Virus record (IMG/VR): IMGVR_UViG_3300022912_000001
Location: 1 to 58,087 of that record
Reading direction: 5' to 3' (one strand)
Origin: a virus
Length of the DNA stretch: 58,087 bases
Each line of letters starts with the position of its first letter. Within the stretch, counting starts at the first letter, position 1. The notes below the pieces were generated by a model. The model did not search any database. It saw only the letters and a list, made by a program, of their open reading frames with translations, and was not told the DNA's origin. The translations under genes and the position numbers were made by a program. Positions 1 through 7,627 of the stretch are shown here, one piece after another.

Positions 1-92
1 GGCGCATAAAAGAATATGGCTACAGCAAGAGGGCGAGACTACTTGGTGTCAGGATAAAATTAACGATGATGATATTGAGTACGTTTTAGCCA
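1..92. repeat. Terminal direct repeat, left copy (circularity overlap)
   Basis: These 92 bases are identical, base for base, to positions 57996-58087. A coding frame continues through the join without interruption, so the overlap most likely marks a circular or circularly permuted molecule assembled as a linear contig rather than a packaged short terminal repeat. The cut lies inside a gene, which argues against a physical end. Confidence 0.95.
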
Positions 93-292
93 CTCCCCCA
101 CAATCCCCAGAGGCGAAGATAGCGGAAGGGTTGGAAGCGTTGGTTAAAGATGGAGACATTGGTTATCTCATTTCTCTTGATGTCAGAAATAAGTTGATGG
201 AATCGAGAATAGAACATGAGCCTTATGAAATATCACTATTTATTGATGCCCTTTTAGCTGTCTGTGAAACCGATAAGGAGGAAGAGGGATGA
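1..292 (+). CDS. Hypothetical protein, 3' part of a gene split by the contig join
   Basis: The frame entering at position 2 has no start here. It is the continuation of the ORF that begins with ATG at 57970, behind an AAGGAGG-type ribosome site, and ends with TGA at 290-292. Joined across the 92-base overlap it makes one protein of 105 aa. It is acidic and soluble, with no signal or membrane segment and no motif I recognise. Its stop overlaps the next start (ATGA), so it is co-translated with the following small gene. Confidence 0.8.
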   Translation, partial: AHKRIWLQQEGETTWCQDKINDDDIEYVLATPPQSPEAKIAEGLEALVKDGDIGYLISLDVRNKLMESRIEHEPYEISLFIDALLAVCETDKEEEG

Positions 293-489
293 AATTAAAA
301 GTAAGTTTAATGCGAAGATTCACGGCTCTTGGTGGCGATAAGAAGGGGCAGAAAGTTGGTCATATTGATGGCAAGTTTGAATATTCTGAAGATGAAATAT
401 TGGCATTAATCCTTGCAGACATAGACCCAACCAAACGCCACGATGATGATGAGTTTGAGTTGTGGCTCGATGCGGTCATACATGATTAA
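289..489 (+). CDS. Hypothetical small protein (66 aa)
   Basis: Starts in an ATGA overlap with the preceding gene, behind GGAGGAAGAGG. The N-terminus is basic and the C-terminal half strongly acidic (a run of aspartates near residues 51-56). There is no recognisable domain. Its position just before dUTPase puts it in the nucleotide/replication operon, but no function can be read from the sequence. Confidence 0.65.
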   Translation: MKLKVSLMRRFTALGGDKKGQKVGHIDGKFEYSEDEILALILADIDPTKRHDDDEFELWLDAVIHD

Positions 490-517
490 CCCTAACCCCA
501 TAGAATCGGAGTGAGAG

Positions 518-997
518 ATGAATTTATTAAGAATACGAATTAAAGATGTACCACATGAAATACGAGACTTGTACGAAAAGCAAATAAAAGAGCGTGATGT
601 TATGGATGCAGGGTTTGACTTGTTCATCCCAGATACACATGTTCTATTAGGCTCAAGAACTTCAATTAAACTAGACCATAAAGTACAAATTGAATATTAT
701 AAAACTACACATCATGATGGAATACCAGTCAGCAAGCCATCACACATAATGATGATACCACGCTCAAGCATGAGTAAAACGTCTATTCGCCTTGCTAACT
801 CTGTTGGCCTTATAGATGCAGGATATAGAGGCAATCTCATGGCCTTTGTTGATAACTTAGGCAAGCAGAGAGATGTTGATGCAGGCACAGCTTTATTCCA
901 ACTAATAGTAGGAGAGAATTGTGAAATTCAAATCGTTGACACACTATCAGAATCAAAACGTGGAACTGGTGGCTTTGGTTCTACAGGGAATATTTAA
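518..997 (+). CDS. dut: dUTPase (deoxyuridine 5'-triphosphate nucleotidohydrolase)
   Basis: Converts dUTP to dUMP and pyrophosphate, keeping uracil out of phage DNA and feeding dTMP synthesis. All five motifs of the trimeric dUTPase family are visible in 159 aa: DAGFDL (30-35), PRSS (81-84), SVGLIDAGYRG (95-105, with the catalytic aspartate), GTALFQLIV (123-131) and the C-terminal RGTGGFGSTG arm (148-157). The length is normal for the family. The start follows GGAGTGAGAG. The 3' end contains the ribosome site and start of the next gene. Confidence 0.96.
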   Translation: MNLLRIRIKDVPHEIRDLYEKQIKERDVMDAGFDLFIPDTHVLLGSRTSIKLDHKVQIEYYKTTHHDGIPVSKPSHIMMIPRSSMSKTSIRLANSVGLIDAGYRGNLMAFVDNLGKQRDVDAGTALFQLIVGENCEIQIVDTLSESKRGTGGFGSTGNI

Positions 998-1202
998 AGT
1001 TCTTGTAATTACGCTTTTGTGTCTTATATTGACAGCATATCGAGAAAGCAATCAGTTACGAAAAGATATACTGAACCAGCAAAAGATATTTAATTCACGC
1101 ATAAACACACTCCAGAATACAAAATCTAGAATACATTATAAGAGTAATCTTAGACTAGCTATTAAAATAGCTAAAACTATGAGAGGAAATGTTGGTGGCT
1201 AG
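921..1202 (+). CDS. Small membrane-anchored protein overlapping dUTPase
   Basis: A GTG start at 921 sits 6 bases after a good TAGGAGAG ribosome site, both embedded in the dUTPase gene, giving a 77-base out-of-phase overlap. A later GTG at 969 is possible but lacks such a site. The 93-aa product has one hydrophobic segment (about residues 25-41) followed by a basic, helix-prone tail, so it is probably a single-pass inner-membrane protein with a cytoplasmic or periplasmic coil. Function unknown. Confidence 0.6.
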   Translation: MKFKSLTHYQNQNVELVALVLQGIFKVLVITLLCLILTAYRESNQLRKDILNQQKIFNSRINTLQNTKSRIHYKSNLRLAIKIAKTMRGNVGG

Positions 1203-1608
1203 AACATTCTTTTTAGGTACATGTCCTCGGTGCGGGTTTACTAATGGGAAGCAACAAGACGACCCTACTAATGAACTGAACTCGCTCTGGGGACAACGTG
1301 GCGAATCTGCAAAGAAGTCGCTGAAGAAAGCCTCTGAGCTTATAGGGGCTAACATACCATCAGACAATACAGTAAAAGCTAAACTAGCATTCATGCACAA
1401 AATATCAGACATTAAAGACCCTGAGTTAATTCGTGGATTACAGCAATATATTAATTCAACTCATTGGCAAACAGGCAAGGGTTGGCACTACTTAGCGGCT
1501 ATTATTCGCAACGTAGGTCAGAACTCTGAAAGGTTTAAATATAACGAAAAGAAACGGATAGGCACTAGTCCTCCAGTAAGGAAACTTGATGGGAATGATG
1601 GAACGTAA
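1189..1608 (+). CDS. Hypothetical protein with N-terminal CPRC knuckle
   Basis: 139 aa starting ATG at 1189; GTG at 1195 is better spaced from the GAGAGGAA ribosome site and may be the true start. One CxxC pair (CPRC near residue 12) suggests half of a zinc knuckle, but no second pair is obvious. The rest is soluble with a central Lys/Ala-rich stretch and a conserved-looking segment GKGWHYLAAIIRN near residues 96-108. It overlaps both neighbours. I do not recognise the family. Confidence 0.65.
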   Translation: MLVARTFFLGTCPRCGFTNGKQQDDPTNELNSLWGQRGESAKKSLKKASELIGANIPSDNTVKAKLAFMHKISDIKDPELIRGLQQYINSTHWQTGKGWHYLAAIIRNVGQNSERFKYNEKKRIGTSPPVRKLDGNDGT

Positions 1609-1945
1609 ATATCAAGTAATAAACAACACATCATATCATATAGAAACACCAAGAGATTTATGTCTAATACTTGAAATACTGAGAAATGACAAAACGAGAA
1701 TAAAGCTAAATTATGGTGATGTAAAAACAGGAAAGTCATGGGAAGATAAATATGACATTACTGGAACAATAGGTCGTTCAACAGGAACATCTAAGATACC
1801 GCTATTGATTCATAATATTCGGTCATTAGGCGGTGGTGCAATACTAGACCATTGCATTATTGAAATAACTGAATCAAGAAAGCCGTATAGAAAATTCTAT
1901 ACCTGCAAAGCTTTACAACAAAAAAGGAAGTTAAACAATGATTGA
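1589..1945 (+). CDS. Conserved phage-type hypothetical protein
   Basis: ATG at 1589, 6 bases after TAAGGA, is preferred to the TTG at 1586. The 118-aa product contains a glycine-rich block (IGRSTG, then SLGGGAILDHCII) that resembles, from memory, small conserved proteins of unknown function in phages and mobile elements. It is likely cytosolic and overlaps the next gene by 8 bases. No catalytic motif is evident. Confidence 0.7.
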   Translation: MGMMERKYQVINNTSYHIETPRDLCLILEILRNDKTRIKLNYGDVKTGKSWEDKYDITGTIGRSTGTSKIPLLIHNIRSLGGGAILDHCIIEITESRKPYRKFYTCKALQQKRKLNND

Positions 1946-2741
1946 TATTGCAAACTATGAAGATGTAATTTTTCCAGTAACAGAAGTACCAATACCTTTG
2001 CCACAAATGCCAAATAATTCATATATATTGGATTCTGGCTATGGCGATGATTCACAATTTAAAATGATAGTCAGGGAAGATACAGGAGAACCTATTTCCG
2101 TCATGTCTAAGGACTATCGCCTTGTAAGCAATCAGGACTTATTGATGGCTGCTTTACCTCACCTTAATAAGTTCGGTGCTGTAATGGCAAATGATGACCT
2201 TGAAATGCGGTCAAACCATGTGTTCGGCAATGCTCGCTCACAGTTTTCGTTTGACTTTCCCCTGAGTGAGATAGCAATAGCAAAGGGTGATGACCTTCAT
2301 CCACGCTTAACCCTCATCAATAGCTACGATGGTACAAAACGTGTAGGCTTTAAATACGGAGCCTTTCGCCTTGTATGTAGCAACGGAATGATGATAGGTG
2401 ATGCTAAGACTGAAACGTATATGCACATTGGAGCAAGGACTGAGCTTGATGACATTGGCAACATCATTGAACGTGCTGTTGGTAATATGCAAGAGATGCT
2501 TGGCGAGAAGTTCGGCCCACTGCTTGAGCAGAACCTTGAGATGCACAAAATCTCTAAACTCATTGAGATGTTTCCTAAAGTTCATCGTGGCCCAATGTAT
2601 GCTCAAATACAGTCTCAGAATGCATGGGATGTTTACAACGCAGTTACATTCATGACTACACATATGATGGACAGCAACAAAGAGTCCACACACAAACTAG
2701 AGAGTGATGCATACAGATTCATTAAAAGGAATGCTGCATAA
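1938..2741 (+). CDS. DUF932-family phage/plasmid protein
   Basis: 267 aa. The central segment (about residues 125-155), with NSYDGTKRVGFKYGAFRLVCSNGM, matches what I know of the DUF932 (phage/plasmid-like, TIGR03299-type) family, whose signature is a basic strand-rich core ending in 'VCsNGm'. The biochemical role of that family is unsettled; members sit beside replication and recombination genes, as here. It is followed directly (TAATG) by the sliding-clamp homologue. Confidence 0.8.
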   Translation: MIDIANYEDVIFPVTEVPIPLPQMPNNSYILDSGYGDDSQFKMIVREDTGEPISVMSKDYRLVSNQDLLMAALPHLNKFGAVMANDDLEMRSNHVFGNARSQFSFDFPLSEIAIAKGDDLHPRLTLINSYDGTKRVGFKYGAFRLVCSNGMMIGDAKTETYMHIGARTELDDIGNIIERAVGNMQEMLGEKFGPLLEQNLEMHKISKLIEMFPKVHRGPMYAQIQSQNAWDVYNAVTFMTTHMMDSNKESTHKLESDAYRFIKRNAA

Positions 2742-3328
2742 TGGTCATAGATTACAAAAAGCTCTTTAAAGATGTTGTTTCTAAAGATGAGTATAAGCCA
2801 GCATTAATGCACCCTGCATATGATTGTAAGAATGATGTATTGGTTGCAACAAATGGTCACTTACTTGTAAAAGTCGCAAAAGTATCTAATGATTTGAAAA
2901 TTATAACTGATAGAGAAGATATTGCTATTATACCAATGAGAATATTTGAAATGTTACTTGAACTAAATAAACCATATAAAAAACTACCAAAAAGAGTACA
3001 CCATCTTCATATCGGTGGAGAAAAGGCAAATATCTGGCTAGATGAGGAACTTGTCTATGGTGAAAAGCTTATTGATGAACAATATCCACAATATAGTTCA
3101 GTTATTCCTGAGCCATATACAGGTACACCAGAAGTGTCTAGTGTGGGAATTAACCTTAAATACATGAAGGCGCTTGCAATGGCATTAAGCCAGGGCATTA
3201 GTCCATTGCATGTTGAGTTTAATTTTGCAAGAGAGATTGCACCAGTATTAATGTTTTGCGAAAGCTTTAATGTTAATTTCAATGTTGAACTTACAGTGTT
3301 GCTAATGCCAGTAAGGTTACATGACTGA
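2741..3328 (+). CDS. Minimal DNA sliding clamp homologue (DnaN/beta-clamp-like)
   Basis: At 195 aa this is about half the length of bacterial DnaN (about 366 aa). Family marks are VATNGHLLVKV (35-45, like 'ATDGHRLA'), YPQYSSVIPE (115-124, like 'YPDWRRVLP') and a C-terminal LLMPVRL (187-193), the classic 'MPMRL' end that closes the third domain. It likely tethers a polymerase to DNA as a ring. The small size suggests two clamp domains per subunit, as in trimeric phage clamps (inference). No phage DNA polymerase is visible, so its partner may be host Pol III. Confidence 0.8.
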   Translation: MVIDYKKLFKDVVSKDEYKPALMHPAYDCKNDVLVATNGHLLVKVAKVSNDLKIITDREDIAIIPMRIFEMLLELNKPYKKLPKRVHHLHIGGEKANIWLDEELVYGEKLIDEQYPQYSSVIPEPYTGTPEVSSVGINLKYMKALAMALSQGISPLHVEFNFAREIAPVLMFCESFNVNFNVELTVLLMPVRLHD

Positions 3329-4133
3329 ACTAAAGCAGAAACAAGTCTTTGCCTATTTTGGGGGCAAACAAGGTGTTGCCTCTAAAATAGTTGCAATGAT
3401 TCCACCCCATACTCATTACATCGAGATGTTTGCAGGAGGGCTTGCGGTTTTCTTCCGTAAGCCCAATGCAACGTGGAGTTGTGTAAATGACTTAAACAAA
3501 GACATAGCAAACCTATATCTCTGCCTATCCATGCCGAAGGTCTTTGCTGAAGTAGCATGGAGACTCAAATGGCTTGTACAGTCAAGAGAGCTTTATGATA
3601 TTGCAGACCGAATGAGAAAAGTTGAAGAATTTAATATACCAAACATTGAACGTGCAACACTATATCTATTCTACATATCTAACTGCTTTAACCAGCGTAT
3701 AGGAACTGGCTTTAGTGACAAGTCCTCTAACTGGAATAGCGGTATAGCTGAACGCTTAATGGAATCACGTAAGAAACTTAACAACACTATAGTTGAAAAC
3801 TTAGACTATGTAAAGCTTGTTGATAAACACAAAGACAAAGAAAACTCATTTTGGTATGTAGACCCACCCTATTGGATAACAGGTAAAGTACCATATTACA
3901 AATTCAACTTTGGCAAAGAAGACCATGAAAAATTAAAAGAACAAATGGATGTACTTGACAAAGCTAATGCAAAGTTCCTAATAAGCTATGATGATATTCC
4001 AGAGATACGAGAACTATACAAAGACTACAATGTTAAACCCTTCATGGTGAGGTACGGTTCAAATAGCGTACTGAAGCAGGAACTCGCAATAAGCAACTAC
4101 GCTTTTGCTGAACAAGAAACCTTGGAGTTGTAA
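3321..4133 (+). CDS. dam: DNA adenine N6-methyltransferase (Dam / D12 class)
   Basis: 270 aa. AYFGGKQGVASKI (11-23) matches the family's N-terminal 'R.Y.GGK' signature, EMFAGG (35-40) is the S-adenosylmethionine site, and WYVDPPYW (178-185) holds catalytic motif IV (DPPY). It transfers a methyl group from AdoMet to adenine N6 in DNA, probably protecting phage DNA from host restriction or marking it. Length is normal for Dam. No cognate endonuclease is recognisable nearby, so it acts as a solitary methylase. Confidence 0.93.
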   Translation: MTELKQKQVFAYFGGKQGVASKIVAMIPPHTHYIEMFAGGLAVFFRKPNATWSCVNDLNKDIANLYLCLSMPKVFAEVAWRLKWLVQSRELYDIADRMRKVEEFNIPNIERATLYLFYISNCFNQRIGTGFSDKSSNWNSGIAERLMESRKKLNNTIVENLDYVKLVDKHKDKENSFWYVDPPYWITGKVPYYKFNFGKEDHEKLKEQMDVLDKANAKFLISYDDIPEIRELYKDYNVKPFMVRYGSNSVLKQELAISNYAFAEQETLEL

Positions 4134-4225
4134 TGAAATATATCAATATTGAAATCGGTACAAACCTCACAATAGTTATACTGTTTGTCATCTTCTTAAT
4201 TGCAGTAATTGTCTACCCATCATGA
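4133..4225 (+). CDS. Very small membrane protein (30 aa)
   Basis: This short ORF fills the gap between dam and the helicase. Its ATG overlaps the dam stop (TAATG), with GGAG just upstream, and its TGA overlaps the helicase start (ATGA). After a polar N-terminus of about 11 residues, residues 12-28 are almost entirely Ile, Val, Leu and Phe, a clear single transmembrane helix. The perfect double coupling is the main argument that it is translated. Function unknown. Confidence 0.6.
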   Translation: MKYINIEIGTNLTIVILFVIFLIAVIVYPS

Positions 4226-5517
4226 TACCACATAGTGAAGAATCAGAAAAAGCGGTAATTGGAGCTGTCCTTGTTGACCCTGTTGTATTTGAAGAGGTTG
4301 AGGGATGGCTTAGAAAGCCAGGCATATTTTACAAGAACAACAACAAGATTATATGGAACAGAATACGCACTATGGCCAAGGAGAACAAGCCCCTTGACCA
4401 AATTACTATATATGAAGAACTCAGAGAAAACAATGAAATTGAAAAAGCAGGTGGCGGTCTTTATTTAAGCAGTCTTGCTGAAATGACACCATCAACTGCC
4501 AATGCACAATACTATGCTAAAGTCGTATATCAGAAATATGTTCAGAGGCAAGTTCTTCAGACCAGTGCTGAACTACAGAAAATGTCAGAGGAAGGCTCTT
4601 TCTCCGATACCTCAGAATTACTAAACAAGCATGCACGATATATTAATGAATTACAGGATTTGCAACCAACACGAAAAGTTGAAATTGGTGACGTACTAGA
4701 TACATCCTTTGAGTCTATTATTACAAGTGATGACATTATTAAGTTCGGAATACCTGAACTCGATGACTTCGCTGGAGGTATGACGAGAGGTGAAATAACA
4801 GCATTAGGTGGCAGACCTTCACATGGCAAAACCACTCTTATGATTAACATTGTTGACAGTCTGCTTGCACAGGGCTTGACAGTTATGGTATTCAATAGAG
4901 AGATGCGTAATGCCGCAATGATAGAGAAGCTTGTTGCCTTGCGTGGTGACTTTAAATATAGTGAATTAAGACGGAAGAACTTTACTGAATCAGACGTTGA
5001 GAGGTTGAGTAAAATAAAAGAGCAATTCAAAATTAAATACAAAAACCTTATCATGTATGATGACGTAAGAGACTTAGATGAGTCTATTAGAGAAATTAAG
5101 AGATATAAGCCAGATGTTGTTATTGATGATTACATTCAATTAACCAAAGTTGACATTAATAAGAAAGACCGCAGATTTGAAGTAGAAGAAATCATGAATG
5201 AATACAAATGGGTTGCTAAGTCATTACACCTTGCAGTTATAGCTGTGAGTCAACTCTCAAGAGAGATTGAAAAGCGTATTGACCCTAAACCTAAGATGAG
5301 TGACTTCTCAGAATCTGGCTCAATTGAGCAGGTTGCAGAGACAGCATTGTTTGTATTCAGAGGTTATGTATTCAATAGCGATGACTATAGTGAATATGCT
5401 ATGGAACTCATTGTAGGCAAGTCACGTTACGGAAGGGTTGGCACTTATGAAGTAGGCTTTAACGGCAATAGGTGTAAGTTCTATCGTGATGAAGAGTCTG
5501 CAAGGAAGGCAGCATAA
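4222..5517 (+). CDS. dnaB: Replicative DNA helicase, DnaB family
   Basis: 431 aa with the full DnaB plan: an N-terminal helical domain (1-100, starting IPHSEESEKAVIGA), a linker, and a RecA-type ATPase. Walker A is GGRPSHGKTTL (196-206), Walker B is VVIDDYIQL (299-307), followed by AVSQLSREIEKR (341-352) and DFSESGSIEQ (361-370). It unwinds the fork 5'-3' as a hexamer and recruits primase. No separate primase or loader is recognisable here, so host DnaG may serve. It is the central replication gene of the plus-strand operon. Confidence 0.96.
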   Translation: MIPHSEESEKAVIGAVLVDPVVFEEVEGWLRKPGIFYKNNNKIIWNRIRTMAKENKPLDQITIYEELRENNEIEKAGGGLYLSSLAEMTPSTANAQYYAKVVYQKYVQRQVLQTSAELQKMSEEGSFSDTSELLNKHARYINELQDLQPTRKVEIGDVLDTSFESIITSDDIIKFGIPELDDFAGGMTRGEITALGGRPSHGKTTLMINIVDSLLAQGLTVMVFNREMRNAAMIEKLVALRGDFKYSELRRKNFTESDVERLSKIKEQFKIKYKNLIMYDDVRDLDESIREIKRYKPDVVIDDYIQLTKVDINKKDRRFEVEEIMNEYKWVAKSLHLAVIAVSQLSREIEKRIDPKPKMSDFSESGSIEQVAETALFVFRGYVFNSDDYSEYAMELIVGKSRYGRVGTYEVGFNGNRCKFYRDEESARKAA

Positions 5518-5912
5518 TGACTGTATCGTATACGTTAGCAATTAAAGATAAAGATGGAAAATATCATAGGCATGAAGTAAGTGCTGAAGTTTATTTATAT
5601 GTTAAACAACTTGAAGCATATATTAAACATCCTAATGATTCTAAATTACCTGAATTTTATGCAGATAGATTTGGATGGATTCCTACGATTACAAGACCAG
5701 TAAATAATGGTATTAAAGCAACTCTTGTAGGTGGGCCATATGATACAGACAAATGTTATGTACTAGATGTTCACTTTTTAATTCCAGTCACTAAGCGAAT
5801 GGAAGAATTACCACGAAAAATGCACTTTTACAAAAGCTTTGGAGAGCTAAGAGATGATTTCTCTGAGACATTTGAATATCAGGGAATAATTGATTGGCCA
5901 TCGAGTAAATAA
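5517..5912 (+). CDS. Hypothetical protein (131 aa)
   Basis: Start overlaps the helicase stop (TAATG). The protein is soluble, rich in Tyr and Lys, with a mixed alpha/beta appearance. I do not recognise a family. Being the last gene before a short gap with repeated GTATACTTAA sequences, it probably ends the helicase transcription unit or is read through into the next. Confidence 0.65.
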   Translation: MTVSYTLAIKDKDGKYHRHEVSAEVYLYVKQLEAYIKHPNDSKLPEFYADRFGWIPTITRPVNNGIKATLVGGPYDTDKCYVLDVHFLIPVTKRMEELPRKMHFYKSFGELRDDFSETFEYQGIIDWPSSK

Positions 5913-5925
5913 TGCTTGTAAGTAT

Positions 5926-5973
5926 AAGTATACTTAATTACATTAGAGGGTTAGCAGTCGCTTGTATACTTAA
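5926..5973 (+). promoter_or_regulatory. Candidate operator pair: AAGTATACTT palindrome and GTATACTTAA repeat
   Basis: The 76-base gap after 5912 holds a perfect 10-base palindrome AAGTATACTT (5926-5935). Its right half extended, GTATACTTAA, is repeated exactly at 5928-5937 and 5964-5973, 36 bases apart. Such spaced sites fit binding of a dimeric regulator or a phage promoter element ahead of the 5989 gene. No convincing sigma70 -35/-10 pair is visible. Function is inferred only. Confidence 0.35.
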
Positions 5974-5988
5974 AAATAAGGTGTCAAT

Positions 5989-6246
5989 ATGACCTCAGAC
6001 CCTGTTTCAGACCTGAAATCGAGAGAATATCGCAGAATAAAGTCCTGGAGGGATGATAACCCCGACAAGATAAGACAGTACAATAGAGAATACTATTTAC
6101 GAAAAAAGAATGGCTTAGTTGAGACTAAACATACAGGCGATGATGCTTGCAGATGCGGAGGAAAACTCATCTTCTCCAGAAAGGTTGGTGATGACTACAT
6201 AATGAAATGTAAAACATGCCTAAAGACTAAGGTTGTAAATGGCTAA
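5989..6246 (+). CDS. Small zinc-ribbon protein with basic helical N-terminus
   Basis: 85 aa. The N-terminal 40 residues are a charged helix (REYRRIKSWRDDNPDKIRQY) like the leader helix seen before many HNH endonuclease cores. The C-terminal half has CRCGG and CKTC pairs (about residues 54-79), a treble-clef or ribbon zinc site. No HNH His-Asn-His triad is present, so a nuclease call is not supported; nucleic-acid binding is the likely role. The start is preceded by a weak AAGGTG site. Confidence 0.7.
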   Translation: MTSDPVSDLKSREYRRIKSWRDDNPDKIRQYNREYYLRKKNGLVETKHTGDDACRCGGKLIFSRKVGDDYIMKCKTCLKTKVVNG

Positions 6247-6466
6247 ATTCTACAGTATAGAAGAAACGAAAGAAGATAAGACTTCAAAAGTATTCACAGA
6301 CATACCACCAATGCGTTTTGAAGAATGGAAACAAATACATCCTAATTATACAACTCATGTAGGGATAGACCCAGCCTCTGAACGTGGCGATGAGTCATGG
6401 GAATTAACTATACTGCAATGTTTAGATACAAGTGTACTATTCGTAAAGAAGGCTAGAAAATTATGA
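6239..6466 (+). CDS. Hypothetical protein (75 aa)
   Basis: Overlaps its upstream neighbour by 8 bases and its downstream neighbour by 4 (ATGA), so it is translationally coupled on both sides. The most distinctive stretch is HVGIDPASERGDESWE near residues 40-55, which superficially resembles the first RNase-H-fold strand 'GiDpg..GD', but the rest of that fold is absent. Cytosolic; no function assigned. Confidence 0.6.
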   Translation: MAKFYSIEETKEDKTSKVFTDIPPMRFEEWKQIHPNYTTHVGIDPASERGDESWELTILQCLDTSVLFVKKARKL

Positions 6467-6966
6467 GAAACATATATATAGGCATTGACAACGGTGTGAC
6501 AGGCTCGATAGGAGTCGTTAGCTCTGATGGTGATGCAATACAGATTAAAACGCCTGTGAAGAAAGAGCAGGATTACATAAAGAGTAAAACTCGAATCATT
6601 AAGCGAATAGACTTTATTGCCCTGTATGAATTTCTCAAACAATTTAAAGATGATGAGACTGTAAAGAATATTACTTGCAGACTTGAGCGACCAATGATAA
6701 ACAATAGATTCTTTCATACAGCCATAAGTGCCGCAAGGTCTATGGAAGCTACAATAAATGTACTAGAACTATTACAGATTCCTTACGACTACATAGATTC
6801 AAAAGAGTGGCAACGATACATGTTCCCAAAGGGAACTAAGGACACAAAAGTTGCCAGCAATACAATAGGGAAGCGGTTCTTTCCTACTGCAAACATACAC
6901 AGCCATGAGGACTTCGATGGAATACTTATTGCTGAGTACATGAAACGAAAGGATAACAATGGATAA
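6463..6966 (+). CDS. ruvC: RuvC-like Holliday-junction resolvase
   Basis: 167 aa with the RNase-H-fold acidic residues of RuvC: IGIDNGVTGSIG (D9, first strand), LERP (E75, second) and EDFDGILIAEY (D150/D152, last helix). SKEWQRYMFP (113-122) is typical of the phage RuvC branch. It should cut branched recombination or replication intermediates before packaging. Length is near the bacterial norm. It sits in the replication operon, overlapping its neighbours by a few bases. Confidence 0.88.
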   Translation: MRNIYIGIDNGVTGSIGVVSSDGDAIQIKTPVKKEQDYIKSKTRIIKRIDFIALYEFLKQFKDDETVKNITCRLERPMINNRFFHTAISAARSMEATINVLELLQIPYDYIDSKEWQRYMFPKGTKDTKVASNTIGKRFFPTANIHSHEDFDGILIAEYMKRKDNNG

Positions 6967-7171
6967 AATTACAGTTGCCCTTGGACAATTTCACAAAAAA
7001 TGTTACGACAGAATGGTATATAAAGAAGATGCAGGTGTAACTGGATGGGATAAGCCTGAAGAAGTTAGTGATGCAGAACTCAAGAAAATTCTAATTGAGA
7101 ACATGCAGGCTGGAGACTTCGTTGACGTTTCTAATATCGCAATGATACTAAACTATAGGCAGAGAATATGA
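6959..7171 (+). CDS. Small phage protein of unknown function (70 aa)
   Basis: Starts inside the end of the resolvase gene. It ends with GDFVDVSNIAMILNYRQRI, which resembles the 'D..DVAN.aMML..R' ending of many short phage proteins of unknown role, and has the GW near residues 28-29 often found in that group. Soluble and acidic. The resemblance is from memory and no activity is implied. Confidence 0.65.
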   Translation: MDKITVALGQFHKKCYDRMVYKEDAGVTGWDKPEEVSDAELKKILIENMQAGDFVDVSNIAMILNYRQRI

Positions 7172-7440
7172 GCAATGACCAAACAGTAGGCAGGATTACA
7201 CAACTAGCAGACAAGCCAGCATTAGAACAAATTGAACAAGAGATTAAAGACTACGGAAAAACAGACCCTAAAATATATGAAAATACTATACCACAACCAC
7301 TAGCAGGATTTGTTAAAATTTCATTTTGTAGAGAATGTGGCTTTACTGGCCCAGAAGAAATCATTGGATGTGTCTGTGAGAATTGTGCAGACGACAAGCT
7401 AATACAAGCCGTACATAGAGGCGATGGGCAAGGTTTTTGA
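7168..7440 (+). CDS. Small zinc-ribbon protein (90 aa)
   Basis: ATGA-coupled to the gene before it. The C-terminal half holds CRECGFTG (about 54-61) and CVCENCADD (about 68-76), a Cys-rich site able to bind one zinc ion. The N-terminal half is helical with no motif. It could be a nucleic-acid-binding or transcription-modulating protein; nothing more specific can be said. Confidence 0.65.
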   Translation: MSNDQTVGRITQLADKPALEQIEQEIKDYGKTDPKIYENTIPQPLAGFVKISFCRECGFTGPEEIIGCVCENCADDKLIQAVHRGDGQGF

Positions 7441-7627
7441 GTACGCAGTAGAGTATGCTTTAGAGTCTGGGAAAGACATTGAAAGCTTTGAAACCTCTGT
7501 TGCATTCAGTCGCCATATCGCACAAAGGTCAAGAGAACTTGAACGAATACCAATAAGAATTAGGAGGACAACACTTGAAGACTTTCATAAAAGACAAAGA
7601 CGGGAACAAGGTAATCCTCCACAATGA
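7424..7627 (+). CDS. Hypothetical basic protein (67 aa)
   Basis: Starts ATG at 7424 within the previous gene's last codons and overlaps the next gene by 53 bases in another frame. It has an acidic, helical first half and a strongly basic C-terminal half rich in Arg (residues 41-63). No known motif. The long overlap makes it slightly less certain than its neighbours. Confidence 0.5.
   Translation: MGKVFEYAVEYALESGKDIESFETSVAFSRHIAQRSRELERIPIRIRRTTLEDFHKRQRREQGNPPQ

Noticed and set aside
1-92. A true packaged short terminal repeat as in T7
   Set aside because: A frame runs through the repeat and the cut point is within a gene, so assembly overlap of a circular molecule is simpler; it cannot be excluded without read ends.
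4557-5054. 165-codon minus-strand ORF opposite the helicase
   Set aside because: Lies over the DnaB ATPase domain, whose motifs are clear; no minus-strand operon here.
5989-6246. HNH homing endonuclease
   Set aside because: Leader helix and cysteines are present but the His-Asn-His catalytic residues are not.
6239-6466. Terminase-nuclease or RNase-H fragment suggested by GIDPASERGDE
   Set aside because: Only one short stretch resembles the fold and the remaining acidic residues are missing in 75 aa.
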